The position numbers and the translations under genes were made by a program. Positions 23,664-34,679 of a DNA stretch of 64,000 nucleotides are shown piece by piece. The notes under the pieces were generated by a model that ran no database searches, had not been told where the DNA came from, and saw nothing but the letters and a program-made list of their open reading frames with translations. Within the stretch, counting starts at the first letter, position 1; each line of letters opens with the position of its first letter. The stretch comes from Aureobasidium sp. EXF-3400 (lineage: Eukaryota > Ascomycota > Dothideomycetes > Dothideales > Saccotheciaceae). The stretch lies in assembly GCA_024195585.1 (NCBI GenBank), contig SWBL01000179.1, forward strand, positions 37,613 to 101,612, written 5' to 3'.

Positions 23664-25436
23664 CTACTCGATTCCTTCCTCCGCCATGACCTTGCGCTTG
23701 TGATGACCGATTCTCAGCAGGAACGACATCACGACAGCATAGATCAAGCCCAACACGACGAAAGGTAACCCCACGAACATGCCCCCTAGCTGCATGCCTC
23801 TCTGGAATAGCCAAGCAAGCAACGGACCACCGAGCATTAAACCCATAGTATCGACCACACCGACAATTGTATACAACTCTGCAACTCTGTTCGGCTCGAC
23901 CAAGCCAGTCAAAAAAGAGCGGAGAAAGACCGGGAAACCATTTCCCATGGTTGCAACCATCAATGATGCAGTGAAGAGGATAGCATTGGGTGAGAAGCCT
24001 ATGGCCGCCCAGCCGACAAGCATCAGGCCAGCACTTCCTCGAGCAAGTAGGAGGTCTCTCTTCTGCCCGCTTACACCAGCATTGGCAAGAAGCTTGTAGA
24101 CCCATGACTGCACAAACAAGAACATGGCGATCGTCACTCCAGCTCTGACTGTCAGCAGCATTGTTACGCTGGCAAAGGTCATGCCGTATCGTGAACTTGC
24201 ATATTGTAGGAGTAAGGGCACGACGGTTACCGTCAACATGATCGGGACGAAGGTGATGATCAAGAGGACGACCCGTTTGTCGTGCAGGAAATATTTGGTG
24301 GAGCCGACCAGCGGCTTATAGCATTGTTCCAGGAAGCTCTTGACTTGGTTCTTTGTTGTTGACGTTAACTCTTCCTCGTCACTGCGTTCTTCATTAGGCT
24401 TGGCAAGTTGCTGGTATCCCAGTGTCTCCGGGATCAGAAGAGATAACGGAATCCCAATGCAAAAACATCCTATGCCGATGAAAACTGCCACCAGAGGATT
24501 ACGCGTCATAATCCAAGCCACTAAAGGTGGACAAACAAGATTACTGGTTAGGTTGGCGGAGTAGATGCGTAGGAAGACAGCAGATCTTGATTCCTGGTTC
24601 GTAACATCGGAGACGACAACAAAAGCCACCGCTGATATAACTGGTGAGCCTCCCAATATAAGAGCATGCAATGCTGAAAACCAAGAGGCTCGTAAATTGA
24701 AATTCTGCCAGAACCAACCTGGCCAAGGGTCAGTAAGATGTCTGAATCTCCTTACGGTTATAGCTGTTCAATAGCGAAAGCTCAACTTACAGACAAAGAG
24801 TTGCCACCCTAATTTGAGAGGGAAGCCGCAAAGACCGATCACCATAATTGGTCTCCTACCCCATCGGTCTGCCAGAATGCCAATGGGGATTGACAGAATG
24901 AGACCTGGGCTTTGTTAACACTGGGCCAGTTATTACTCGCAATTTTACATACTTGGAATGCAATCAAGAAATTGCTGAGTGCCCTTCAACATTGCCACTT
25001 TTCCCTGCACTTCGGCTACCTTGCACCATTGCTCTTCCACACCACCAAGTGCACCTGGTCCTATAGCTGATCTAGGGATCAAGATCTTGGTTGGATCTTC
25101 ATGCTCCCAATATTGATAGCAGTAGATTGACTCAAAGATCCTGGTCAATGGCGCCTCTGAGAATTGATCGGCACACTGGATGATCAGAATTAAAATTCCC
25201 ATAATAATCAAGATAGCGCGGGAGCTCATTTGGCATCGGCCATTGTTGTTTGTCGTTTCATTTTGCGGTGCGGCAATCTGTCCCAGAAGAGGTGTGACTT
25301 CTGTTTCGTGGACGTTGGGTAGCTTGGTGGTTGCTTGAGATGGTTGTTGTTCAATTTCCACCACGTCAATGGGGTTCTTCGAAGACCCGGCAGTCATGTT
25401 GTTGCGCACGAAAGCAACGGCAACAATGCTGGGCAA
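23664..25436 (-). CDS. MFS transporter
   Basis: Major facilitator superfamily transporter, probably 12 membrane segments. Exons 25436-24953, 24904-24791 and 24718-23664 (550 residues); introns of 48 and 72 nt keep phase. A hydrophilic N-terminus (~65 residues) is followed by the first segment (SRAILIIMGILILIIQCADQ). The MFS loop 2-3 signature appears as GILADRWGRRPIMVIG, and the second half has EPNRVAELYTIVGVVDTMG. A central charged loop (KPNEERSDEEELTSTTKNQV) separates the halves. The Met at 25397 (MTAGSSKN) is an equally possible start and would remove 13 residues. The substrate is not predictable from sequence. Confidence 0.88.
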
Positions 25437-26129
25437 GAGAGCCCTTGGAGAGATGCGAATTGCAAACAGGCACGTAGAGAGACGTATGAGATACAGTATT
25501 TATTCACCTACCTTGTTGGGACTTCCTTTTCGGAGTGCCATGTCGGCTGCGCTCCTGCCGACGACTGTTTGAGATAACGCCGTGCACGACAAGGCATCCG
25601 CGATGCACCGTCTGCCATTGGTCGATAGTTATTCAGCTGCCTGAATGACGGGAACATGAGATTTTTGCTTTTCCTTCTTATTATACGAGCAAGTAGCGAA
25701 TATTGAGCTTATCTTTAAGCTGCATACGTTGTTAACGAGACCATATACGATCAGATGGAGCACTTTGCGCCGTGTCATATCGTGGACCGAGGTACTACAT
25801 CCTAGATCAGCTTCATCAGGTGCATCCTTTTTGCAGACGCGATAAAGCACTCACGAGTAGCAATCCGCAGTATGGCGAACAGAGGAGAGAGAGGCCTCGG
25901 AGGGTCATATCGACTCAAGTCAAACAGGACTCGAGTCATAGCATCGGTTATCTACCTACATAGGAACAACAAAAGCCGAAAGCTATCACAGATAGCTACA
26001 TTAATATTGACACCTCAATATCAACAAAAGAATCTGATATACGAAATACTTTTTACATAGAAGGTTTAGCCCTGGTAAGCACACTGTCGTGTAAGGGCCA
26101 ACAAGTATACCACTTCTGTAGATGCTTCA
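25437..26129. other. Intergenic, MFS upstream / SSN6 downstream
   Basis: About 690 A/T-leaning bases holding the MFS promoter and the SSN6 3' region. No supported gene. Confidence 0.5.
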
Positions 26130-29020
26130 TCAATCGTGGCCAGCGCCATTGCTTGCCTTGGGGCTATTTCTCTCACTTTGAGGCTTAACGGGCCTCTTCT
26201 CCTCGTCACCACTATCATCGTAGTCCTCATCCATGTCCATTTTGCGAGCCGCTGGCTCCAAGTGGGGCTGTTGAGGCTGAGGCGGAGGCTGTGGAGGAGC
26301 TTGAGACTGCACAGGCGTGGGAGCCTGGGTAGGAGGTTGTGTTTGAGGTTGAGGAGGCGGAGGAAGCTGTTGAGCAGAAGGTACAGGTGTAGGCTGCTCC
26401 TTACGCTCCTCTGTGGCTCCAATGCGAGGAGAGGGTTGAGGGTTGACTTGAGATGGTCCAAGGGCCGGTGGGTGGTGAGCGGCTTCGGAAGGGTGGTAAT
26501 TCTCGGTAGCACGACGCTGATCATCTGCACGTCGCACCTCTGACGGACTTCTGTATGGCGACTTCGGCAGACGGTCCATACGGTCTGGCGGCGAAGCACG
26601 TCTGCTGCTGGGATCTTCCAGGCGCGAACGACTCTCTTCGTTGGCAGGCTTCTTCTGGGAGCTCATGCTAGAGGCGTCATCTTCCCACTCTCTATGTCTT
26701 TTGGGAGGAGCGGTTGAAGGGCGATCTTCGCGCTCCCTGGCTGCTGCCTCAGCTGCCTGCAAAGCTGCATTAGGTGGAGGAGCACCTCCAGCAATGCTAG
26801 GCGTACCAGATGTAGGGTGGTGCTCAAAAGGCTGACGACCAAACTTGCCGTTAGGAGAAGTGTTTTGGTTCTCGATAATTGGACGAATCTCCGGAGGGCT
26901 GGCCATCCTGTTGGGGTAGCCAGGAGCTTGTCCCTGAGCCGGTGGAGGTGCACCCATGCTTGCAGCTGGAGGAGGTACACTAGACGATTGTGGGCCATAG
27001 TTAGGATTAGCAATGCGGTTGGGTGGAGCCGGTCCCTGCTGCTGCGGAAGCGGTTGAGGAAGCTGGGAAGGGGTCTGGGCTTGAGGTGCAGGAGGGTAAG
27101 CACCAGGCCCCGGAGCATTGTAAAGCACCTTGGGTGAAGGCGAAAGACCTCTGTGGGAAGGAGGAGGAGGACGCTGAGGCTGAGGCTGATCCTGATATTG
27201 CCTGGGCTCTTGTTTGGGAGGCGTAGGCTGGCGAGGAGGCACGTGCTGAGCAAGGCGATCCCTCGAGTCGTATGGGTTCAGCATTTGAGGCTGGGAACCA
27301 GGGTTCTGGGGGTTCTGAAGGTCGGCAAGACGGTTGTTGCGGGACCAGTCTGCGCCTGGAGGAGGCTGCTGAGCAGCTTGAGCCTGGCCCGGAGGAGGTG
27401 CTCCCCATTGAGGAGCAGGGGGACCAGCACCCAAAGCGCCTGGCTGGTATGCTTGAGGAGGGACATCTTGAGGAAGCGGAGCTCCTGCTTGATTGGGGAG
27501 ACCGTTGGTAGGCTGACCCTTGAGCAGGGCAAGACGGGCCTTGATGTGCACATTTGTCGGGTCGAGCTCAGCGGCTCTAGAGTAAGCGTCGAGAGCGTCG
27601 TTGGTTTGGTTGTTGCATGACTCGTACAGGGTGCCGAGGTCATACCAAACCTCGGAGATGTTAGGGTTGAGGCGGATAGCCCTTGAGTAAGCATCGAGAG
27701 CATCGCGGTACTGGTTGATCTGATAATACAAGACACCAATCGAGCACCAGAAGGTAGGGTTGCGACCGTCACGATAGACGGCTTGCTGATAGGCCTCGTA
27801 TGCCTTGGGGTACTTCTGCTGCGACATGTAGCAGCGACCAAGGAGGTACCAGCTTTGGGCATCCGTCTGGTCAGAGTTGACCGACTTCTCTAAGTATTCA
27901 ATTGCCTGCTCTTGGCTGCTGAAGCTGGTGCTCTGCTGGTGGTGCAGCCAACCAAGTTGTTGCAGAACCTTGGCGTGGTTGGGATCGCGGTCAAGGACAC
28001 GCATGTAGGCGCTCTTGGCCGAGTCGTACTGAAGTTTGGGTCAGTCATGATGCAAAAGGCTCTCAGAAGTTGTTGACCTTACCTCTTTCTGCTGCTCGTA
28101 CACATGACCAATTTGGAACCAGATGTCCTCTTCGCTAAGAGGTCGAGGAGGGTCGGTGACGATGTATTTGAAGCACTGTTACATGGTCAATCAACCGGCA
28201 GCTGCGAATGACAAGGGGGCGGCATACCTCCAAACTTTGCTGGAACTTTTGCTGTTGCTTGTATATTATACCAAGGCGGAAGTATATCTCGTTGGCTTTC
28301 TCGAAGCGTGGATCCATGCGCATGACTTGGGAGAAGGCTTCCTCGGCGTGTTCAAGCGAGCCATAGCGATCGTAGAGGATACCGATACCATACCAGAGCT
28401 TGGGTTCCTGCCGGGTATTTAATATTGGTGAGACCGACGACATTGAATAAGGAGGAGCGGACAAACCTTGGGATCAGGCAAGTGGTACAGAGCTTGCTGG
28501 TATGCCGAGTACGCTTGTTGAAGGTCGTCCATCATAAGATAGCAGTGGCCTGGATGTCGTTAGCTGTGGCGCAAATATTTGTCGGGACCAAGTCGCGTAC
28601 CAAGAGCGCTCCAGACCTCTCCATTGGCAACCTCGATGCGGAGAATCTGCTTAAGATACTCGACAGCAGCTGGGAATTGGTCCTTGGAGCGCAGGATGCA
28701 TGAGATAGCAAGCATAGCCTGAACTGAGTGGTTGTTGAAGCTAAGGGCGCGTTCGTATGCCTGGGTCGCGCTATCGTACTCGCCCATCATCTCCGAGACA
28801 CTTCCTAGGTCGTGTCAGTAGACGCGTTCCAAAAGCACAAGAAGACAAACGTACCAAGCTGCAACCAGATGCCCTCGTTTGCCTGCTGAAGGTAATGCGA
28901 TGCTGGCTTTGCTGGATGCGGAGGCTGCAAGGCAACATGGCCATTGGGCTGGCCTCGACCCTGCTGGACAACATGATGCGGATGCATCGCCGTCGTCGGA
29001 GATGTCTGAGAAGCCATCAT
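26130..29020 (-). CDS. SSN6: Ssn6/Cyc8 TPR transcriptional corepressor
   Basis: Subunit of the Tup1-Ssn6 (RcoA-SsnF) general corepressor in the nucleus. Six exons: 29020-28855, 28804-28601, 28549-28467, 28407-28228, 28175-28083 and 28028-26130 (874 residues); the five introns are 50-59 nt and canonical. After a Pro/His/Gln leader there are about ten consecutive TPR repeats (residues ~45-395), for example WYGIGILYDRYGSLEHAEEA, WYLLGRCYMSQQKYPKAYEA and VWYDLGTLYESCNNQTNDAL. The remaining ~480 residues are Pro/Gln-rich and disordered, with basic SPP/RR patches, as in other fungal Ssn6 proteins. The start at 29020 begins MMASQTSP; the second Met is equivalent. The long upstream intergenic region suggests an extended leader. 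Confidence 0.96.
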
Positions 29021-31575
29021 GAAGGACTAAGGGAGAAGGCTGGGGTCTGTCAGTATGGGAAGCTTGACCAGACGTGGGCGCGTGGTGTTGCGGTAGTGGC
29101 GCGAGCAAAGAGGACTTACTTATGGTTACGCGAGACGCGCGCAGACAACTAGGATGCCAAGCGAACAGAGACGATGGTGGGGTGTGGTATGAAAAAATAT
29201 GTCTTTGATGACCGTGATGGATGGTGGATGGTAGCAAGCAGGTCTCGCAGGGTGCACACGGGATACACGCGACAAAACAGGCGACAAGAGAGAAGAGGGA
29301 AGAGAAGAAAATCGAGAGGGGAAATGGCAGCAGTCGGATAGACGACGCTTCTCACAGAACCCTAACCCAGATTTCCTGAAAGGCGCCGCACACCTACATG
29401 TGCCTTGGCGCAACTGTTTTTGATTGAGCCATGGTGGAGCCAGAAGATCAGCCCCTGTCGCGGCACTAGCATGCGTGTGGAGGATGCAGATGATGGGGGG
29501 GCTGCCCGAGCCAAGCATTGAACGAAGCGACCGATCGAAGCTACCTGCATCTGTTGACAACCGTTGCCATTCTGCAATGATCAGCGCTTGCAGATGCCCT
29601 TCCTTCAACCTTGAAGCATCCCATCATTCTGGTCCCCCACGGCGGCTACACATGTTTGACTGCAACAGGCTGCTTGGACACGCCGGAGCACAGCAACTTC
29701 CCTTGCGTTGATGCGCGCCAGCCAGCCTTGATAAGATTCAGCTGGAAGCGGTATCACTCGGCATCCATACTCAGGTTCTATCCTTTCCCGTCATGGAATG
29801 TCCGAGGCTTTCGCGAGAGTTGATTGACTTCGTGGGGAAAAGCACCAAAACAAACTCAGGAGAGAAAATGATGATGTCTGCACGTCCGTTGAACTTGGCA
29901 GTGCGCCATGTTGCGCCCCAAACGCCTTTACACCGCAACGATTCGGCCATCGAATCTCAATCTCGTGATTATCAACCAGCTACGTCGAATCCTTCGCTGT
30001 ACATGGTCTCTGTGCTGGGGACATTGACCATGCAATCATGCACGCCGTGCAAGCATCCCGGCCCGCCGTACATCTGCAGCTTGATGCGCAATTCCGTCAA
30101 GCCTGTCGATAGTTCATTTATTCGGCTATCTTGGTCTCTGCCGGCTGGCGGTTTGCTGCATATCTTCTCAATCAATCAAACGGACTCGTACAGAACGTTC
30201 CAACAATAAACCTCTCGTATACAGCCTCCCCGTGTACAAAGACGGTCACAATGTAGCTATAGAAATGCACAATAATTTCATAAACAATGTGGCTTCCATG
30301 GAGAGAATCCCACTAAAGGCTATCTCGGTGGCCAAGCTCATTTTCGAGTTGTAACTGTGCATTTCGATAGCATATAACACTTTATATCTCGGGATGGAGA
30401 AGGCGTCAATTGCAAGATTGTGACTGTCTTTAGCACATGGGGAGGAGTGAGTGAAACCGTCGGCTCGCTGCTGTAATAGGCAGCGGTAAGTTGGTGAAGA
30501 CGTTGTGACTAGATATGTACCGGACCAGATGCAACGGAACTTACGAACCATTAGGTGTGCCACGGCAAGCCACAGGCGGATTCGAATGTCTTTGGGGGTC
30601 TTCGCTGTGGTTAACCTTTGTCCACGGCAAAAGTGGCTAGGTTCGGGCCACGTGCAACCTGGAGCTTTTGGGTTGAGTAGTGTGGATCCGACTCGCCAGG
30701 CGGCCTGCGGCTTGATGGCGTGCCTGGCTTTGGCGACACATCGCTAGATGTCTCCGCATCTTGACACCCTCCGAGCAGCTTCAAGGGCTCGTCACACAGG
30801 ATCGACAGTCAGATGTCCGGCCAACTCATGCTCATCCTTGGAAGTGACACGGCTCAAGTTCAGCTGAGGTTGCACTCAAGTACTAAACGGGTCATTACGG
30901 CCTCATGGATCCACTGTGCGATGTTGCAAAAAAGCTTGTTCCTGAAATGGCGTTCCTGTTCCATGTCAAGCTTCTCAATCTTTGCTTGGTCAAAGACATC
31001 CGGGTGGTCTGAGTATCAGCTCCACGGCCACGATGTGAGAACTTCAAACTACCTTATTAAATTCATCTGTTCCAACAGCGGCTTCTTGGATACTGGTCAT
31101 TGCGTTGTGCTTTGCCCAACTTATCGGGCAGCGACACATGTTTGGTACTTGCTGACGGCTTCTGGTACCCAGTCGTCTGCATGTCGCCTGCATGCAGATT
31201 AATGCAAGCCCAGTATTCCGGGCGTTCTGCACCAACGTGTTTCATGTTATGGTTACATGTCTATCACGCTTGAAAAGAGACATACACAAGATGTGGCTAA
31301 AATCGTTTGTGATAGGTGGTGCCGCTAGATAGTCGTTGCTAGGAAAGAAAATTTCTATAAAGTCTGCGAAAGGCTTCGACCATAGGGTTTGCTTCCTTGC
31401 AGTTATATGTTCATTTCATGGATCTCTTTGAACCACTATGTAAACGATGCAAGAACGCTTGCAGCACCATACATTTACTAGATTTAGAAACATCAGAGCA
31501 TGGTTACATGAAATGTAGTTGATTTTGTCAAGACGGACAGGACAAAGACACTACCCGAGTTGATGTCGCATCTCC
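29021..31575. other. Long intergenic region upstream of SSN6
   Basis: 2.55 kb. It contains the SSN6 promoter and probably a long leader near 29021-29600, repeat copy D at 30225-30445, and the 3' region of the HMG-CoA lyase gene. The short frames present show no family resemblance. Confidence 0.5.
30225..30445 (+). mobile_element. Short inverted-repeat element, copy D (best preserved ends)
   Basis: 221 bp. Left end CCTCCCCGTGTACAAAGACG and reverse-complemented right end CCTCCCCATGTGCTAAAGAC give a ~28-bp terminal inverted repeat extending to GGTCACAAT/AGTCACAAT. Inner inverted repeats are TAGCTATAGAAATGCACA and TGTGCATTTCGATAGCAT. No coding capacity. No clear target-site duplication could be recognised by eye. 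Confidence 0.8.
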
Positions 31576-32809
31576 CTACTCAGCCGCCCGTCTCAACTTA
31601 GCGAGGGTCGCTTTACCTGCGCGGCTTTCATTTGGTTTGCCAATTTCGCTGGTGATCCAGTCACCAATTCTACTGATCTCAGCCAGATCGATACCAGTAT
31701 TGACACCGAGACTTTCGAGGGTATATACCAAATCCTCAGTTGCGACATTTCCAGTTGCGCCAGGCGAGTAGGGACAGCCACCTAGACCACCGACAGCAGT
31801 GTCAAAGGTTCGGACACCATGCTCCAATCCAACGAGAGTATTAACTATTGCTTGACCAAATGTGTCGTGGAAATGTAGAGCTAGATCATCGTTTCGAATA
31901 CCCGCGGCTGTGAGGGTGCGCAGGAGTTCTCTTGTGCGAGGTGCTGTGCCCATCCCTGTGGTGTCTGCCACCGATATCTCGTCCGCTCCCATCTCAAGAA
32001 GGCTAGCAGCTAACTCTGCGACCTTGTGAGGATCGACATCAGGTCCCTCAAACGGACAACCCAGAGCAACGGAGATATAAGCACGCACGCCAAAGCCTTT
32101 GTCTCTGGCAGCGGTGATCAGAGGCTGGAATTTCTCGAGGGATTCAGCAATGCTGCAATTTGTGTTCTTCCGAGAGAAAGACTCGGTAGCTGCAAGGAAG
32201 ATCGAGACCTCATGTTTTGGTTGATGGGGACTTGATTCTGAGGCCATGGCAGCGGCACCAGAAGTTGCAGAAGGCATGTGATTTGGGTTCTGTGTAGAAG
32301 TGTTCTGAGCAGGACCCGAATCATGCACTGGAGATGATGGAGGTGTTGGGTAAGAAGAATCTCCCTGAGCAGAGTTCTGAGCTTGGACAGAGAAGAAGTT
32401 ATCAAGACCTTTCATGTTGGGCAACAACCATTGATAAGTAATGGGTTCAATTGTTTGAGGAGGATTTTGCAGAATGTTCTGCAGAACCTTGTCCGAACTG
32501 GCCATCTGTCGAGTATAAGTCATCGTTCGTCCTGTGTTGCAGTCTGGCTTGACTTACTTGTGGTGTCCATTTGGGATGGACAAACGAGCCGGCTTCAATG
32601 GTCTTGAGGCCAGTAGCAGCAAGTCTTCTGACAAGGTCGATCTTGGTTTCAGGTGGGATTGAGGATTTTTCGTTCTGAAGCCCATCTCGTGGACCAACTT
32701 CAACAATCCTAACGTGGTCTGCAGGTCTTCTGGACGTTACAGAGAAGCATCGTCTGCTCAGAGTCCTTGGTATCCTCGGATCTCTCAAGGGACGTATGAA
32801 TCCAGACAT
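31576..32809 (-). CDS. 3-hydroxy-3-methylglutaryl-CoA lyase, mitochondrial
   Basis: Cleaves HMG-CoA to acetyl-CoA and acetoacetate, the last step of leucine breakdown. Exons 32809-32558 and 32505-31576 (393 residues), 52-nt canonical intron. The N-terminus (MSGFIRPLRDPRIPRTLSRR...) is a mitochondrial presequence. The TIM-barrel motifs follow: VEVGPRDGLQNE, EAGSFVHPKWTPQ, GVRAYISVALGCPFEG, ADTTGMG, HFHDTFGQA and the active-site loop GGLGGCPYSPGATGN with the catalytic Cys. Between NMKGLDNFF and EVSIFLAATESF lies an insert of about 55 residues rich in Ser, Pro, Gln and Asn. The in-frame Met at 32899 is an alternative start but gives a poorer presequence. Divergent from DPH1. Confidence 0.94.
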
Positions 32810-33083
32810 TGTAGTATCAGCAAAGCGAGACAGCTGAGAGTAGAGATTGAATCGATCCAAAACTCGATGGAATGGAACCGCAGGTCTTGTTTGTACCAAT
32901 CAACAGCATTCAAGGGTCACAAAGATGGAGTGATGCCTCGGTGGTGTGGAGAGAGAGCGGGGGCGGCAGGGCGGGAGCCAAGGCCGATTCGGGCGGCGTT
33001 CCAGTCGCCGATGCCGTGTAGGCGGTCGAGGTAGTAATCATGATATTTTTTGGCTGCTGGTCAACTTTTCATCACACACAAAA
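32810..33083. promoter_or_regulatory. Bidirectional promoter, HMG-CoA lyase / DPH1
   Basis: 274 bp between divergent start codons, carrying both promoters. No distinctive motif can be assigned with confidence. Confidence 0.45.
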
Positions 33084-34493
33084 ATGGAGCAGGACCGACA
33101 ACAAGCAGACATTTCCACCCCGGAACTCGATGGCGAGGCTATAGCTGTGTCTAAACAGCCCAAGAAGCGTTTCATCGGACGTCGGGCTGCCGTAGAAAAG
33201 GCTGCGGCCAAAGGCGACGCGAATGGTGGAATCGAAGACAGTGGTGCTATCCAAGGTTCGTACCTAATTCTTACTCGTCTTGTCAACTTGATTTACTGAC
33301 AGATAAGCACAGTCGCTGCGCCTCGAAGGAGTGCTCGTGCCTTGAACCAAGTCCCTCCCGAGATCCTGAACGATGAAGACATCAACGCTGCCATTTCGCT
33401 TCTTCCCTCCAACTACAACTTCGAAATACACAAGACTATCCACAAAGTTCGCACCGCCGGAGCCAAGAAGATTGCTTTGCAGTTCCCCGAAGGATTGCTT
33501 CTATTTGCGACGACCATCTCAGACATCATCACACGCTTCTGCCAGGATACAAGTACTTTGATCATGGGAGATGTGACGTATGGCGCATGCTGCATAGACG
33601 ATTACACGGCGCGCGCTTTGGGCTGTGACATGCTGGTACACTATGCCCACAGTTGTTTGATCCCTGTCAGCGTGACGCAGATCCAAACCTTGTACGTCTT
33701 TGTCGACATTGGCATAGACGTCTCACATCTTCTGGCAACAATCGAGCGCAATTTCAAAGTGGGCTCCAGGATTGCTATGGTTGGCACAATCCAGTTCAAC
33801 GCGACGCTGCATGGCACGGCACCACAGCTACGGAACGCGGGCTACGAGGTGGTGATACCACAGATTGCGCCGCTAAGCAAAGGCGAGATTCTAGGTTGCA
33901 CAAGCCCAGCGCTCAAGGACGAGGACAAGATTGACTCGATTCTATACCTGGGAGACGGACGATTCCATCTGGAGAGCGCCATGATCCACAACCCGACAAT
34001 ACCAGCATACCGATACGATCCGTATTCGAGGAGGTTAACGCACGAAACATATGACCACGAGCAGATGATGTCTCTCCGAAGTGATGCTATCAGGTCGGCA
34101 GGAAAAGCAAAGAAGTGGGGGTTGATTCTGGGATCGCTTGGAAGACAAGGAAACCCGCATACAATGACCATGATTGAGCAACGGCTGCAAGAGAAGGGCA
34201 TACCATGGGTGAACTTGCTGCTCAGCGAAATCTTCCCGGGCAAGCTAGGCATGATGGATGATGTCGAGTGCTGGGTGCAGGTGGCATGCCCTAGATTGAG
34301 CATCGACTGGGGATATGCCTTCCCACGGCCGTTGTTGACGCCGTACGAGGCATTGGTGGTGTTGGGTGAACGAGAAGGATGGGAAGGAGATAAGAAGGTA
34401 TATCCGATGGACTTTTATGGAAAGGATGGTCTGGGCCGAACAAAGGCTGAGGACGTGGCAGCGAGGACGCGGGCAGTCCAGAGTGTCGCGTAG
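33084..34493 (+). CDS. DPH1: Diphthamide biosynthesis protein 1 (Dph1)
   Basis: Subunit of the Dph1-Dph2 iron-sulfur enzyme that transfers the 3-amino-3-carboxypropyl group from S-adenosylmethionine to the target histidine of elongation factor 2. Exons 33084-33255 and 33313-34493 (450 residues); the intron is 57 nt. After a ~60-residue N-terminus the conserved core begins ([20 protein letters not shown]). The three cluster cysteines of the family are visible in [22 protein letters not shown] and [13 protein letters not shown]. Length is typical. The next gene on the same strand starts 186 bp downstream. Confidence 0.96.
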
Positions 34494-34679
34494 TAGTAAT
34501 CAAGTAGAGAAGACGAAATAGTCTTTCCCTCCCGTCACAGAAAAGTCAGTTGTGTTGTTGTAGTGTCATTGCGGCGCGCCGGGCATGGCGTCGATCGCAA
34601 CATGGACAGGGACGTGTTTCAAGACAGCGTCCAACCTTCCAAGCTCCCTGACATGAGCAATTGAAGGCCTCTCACAACA

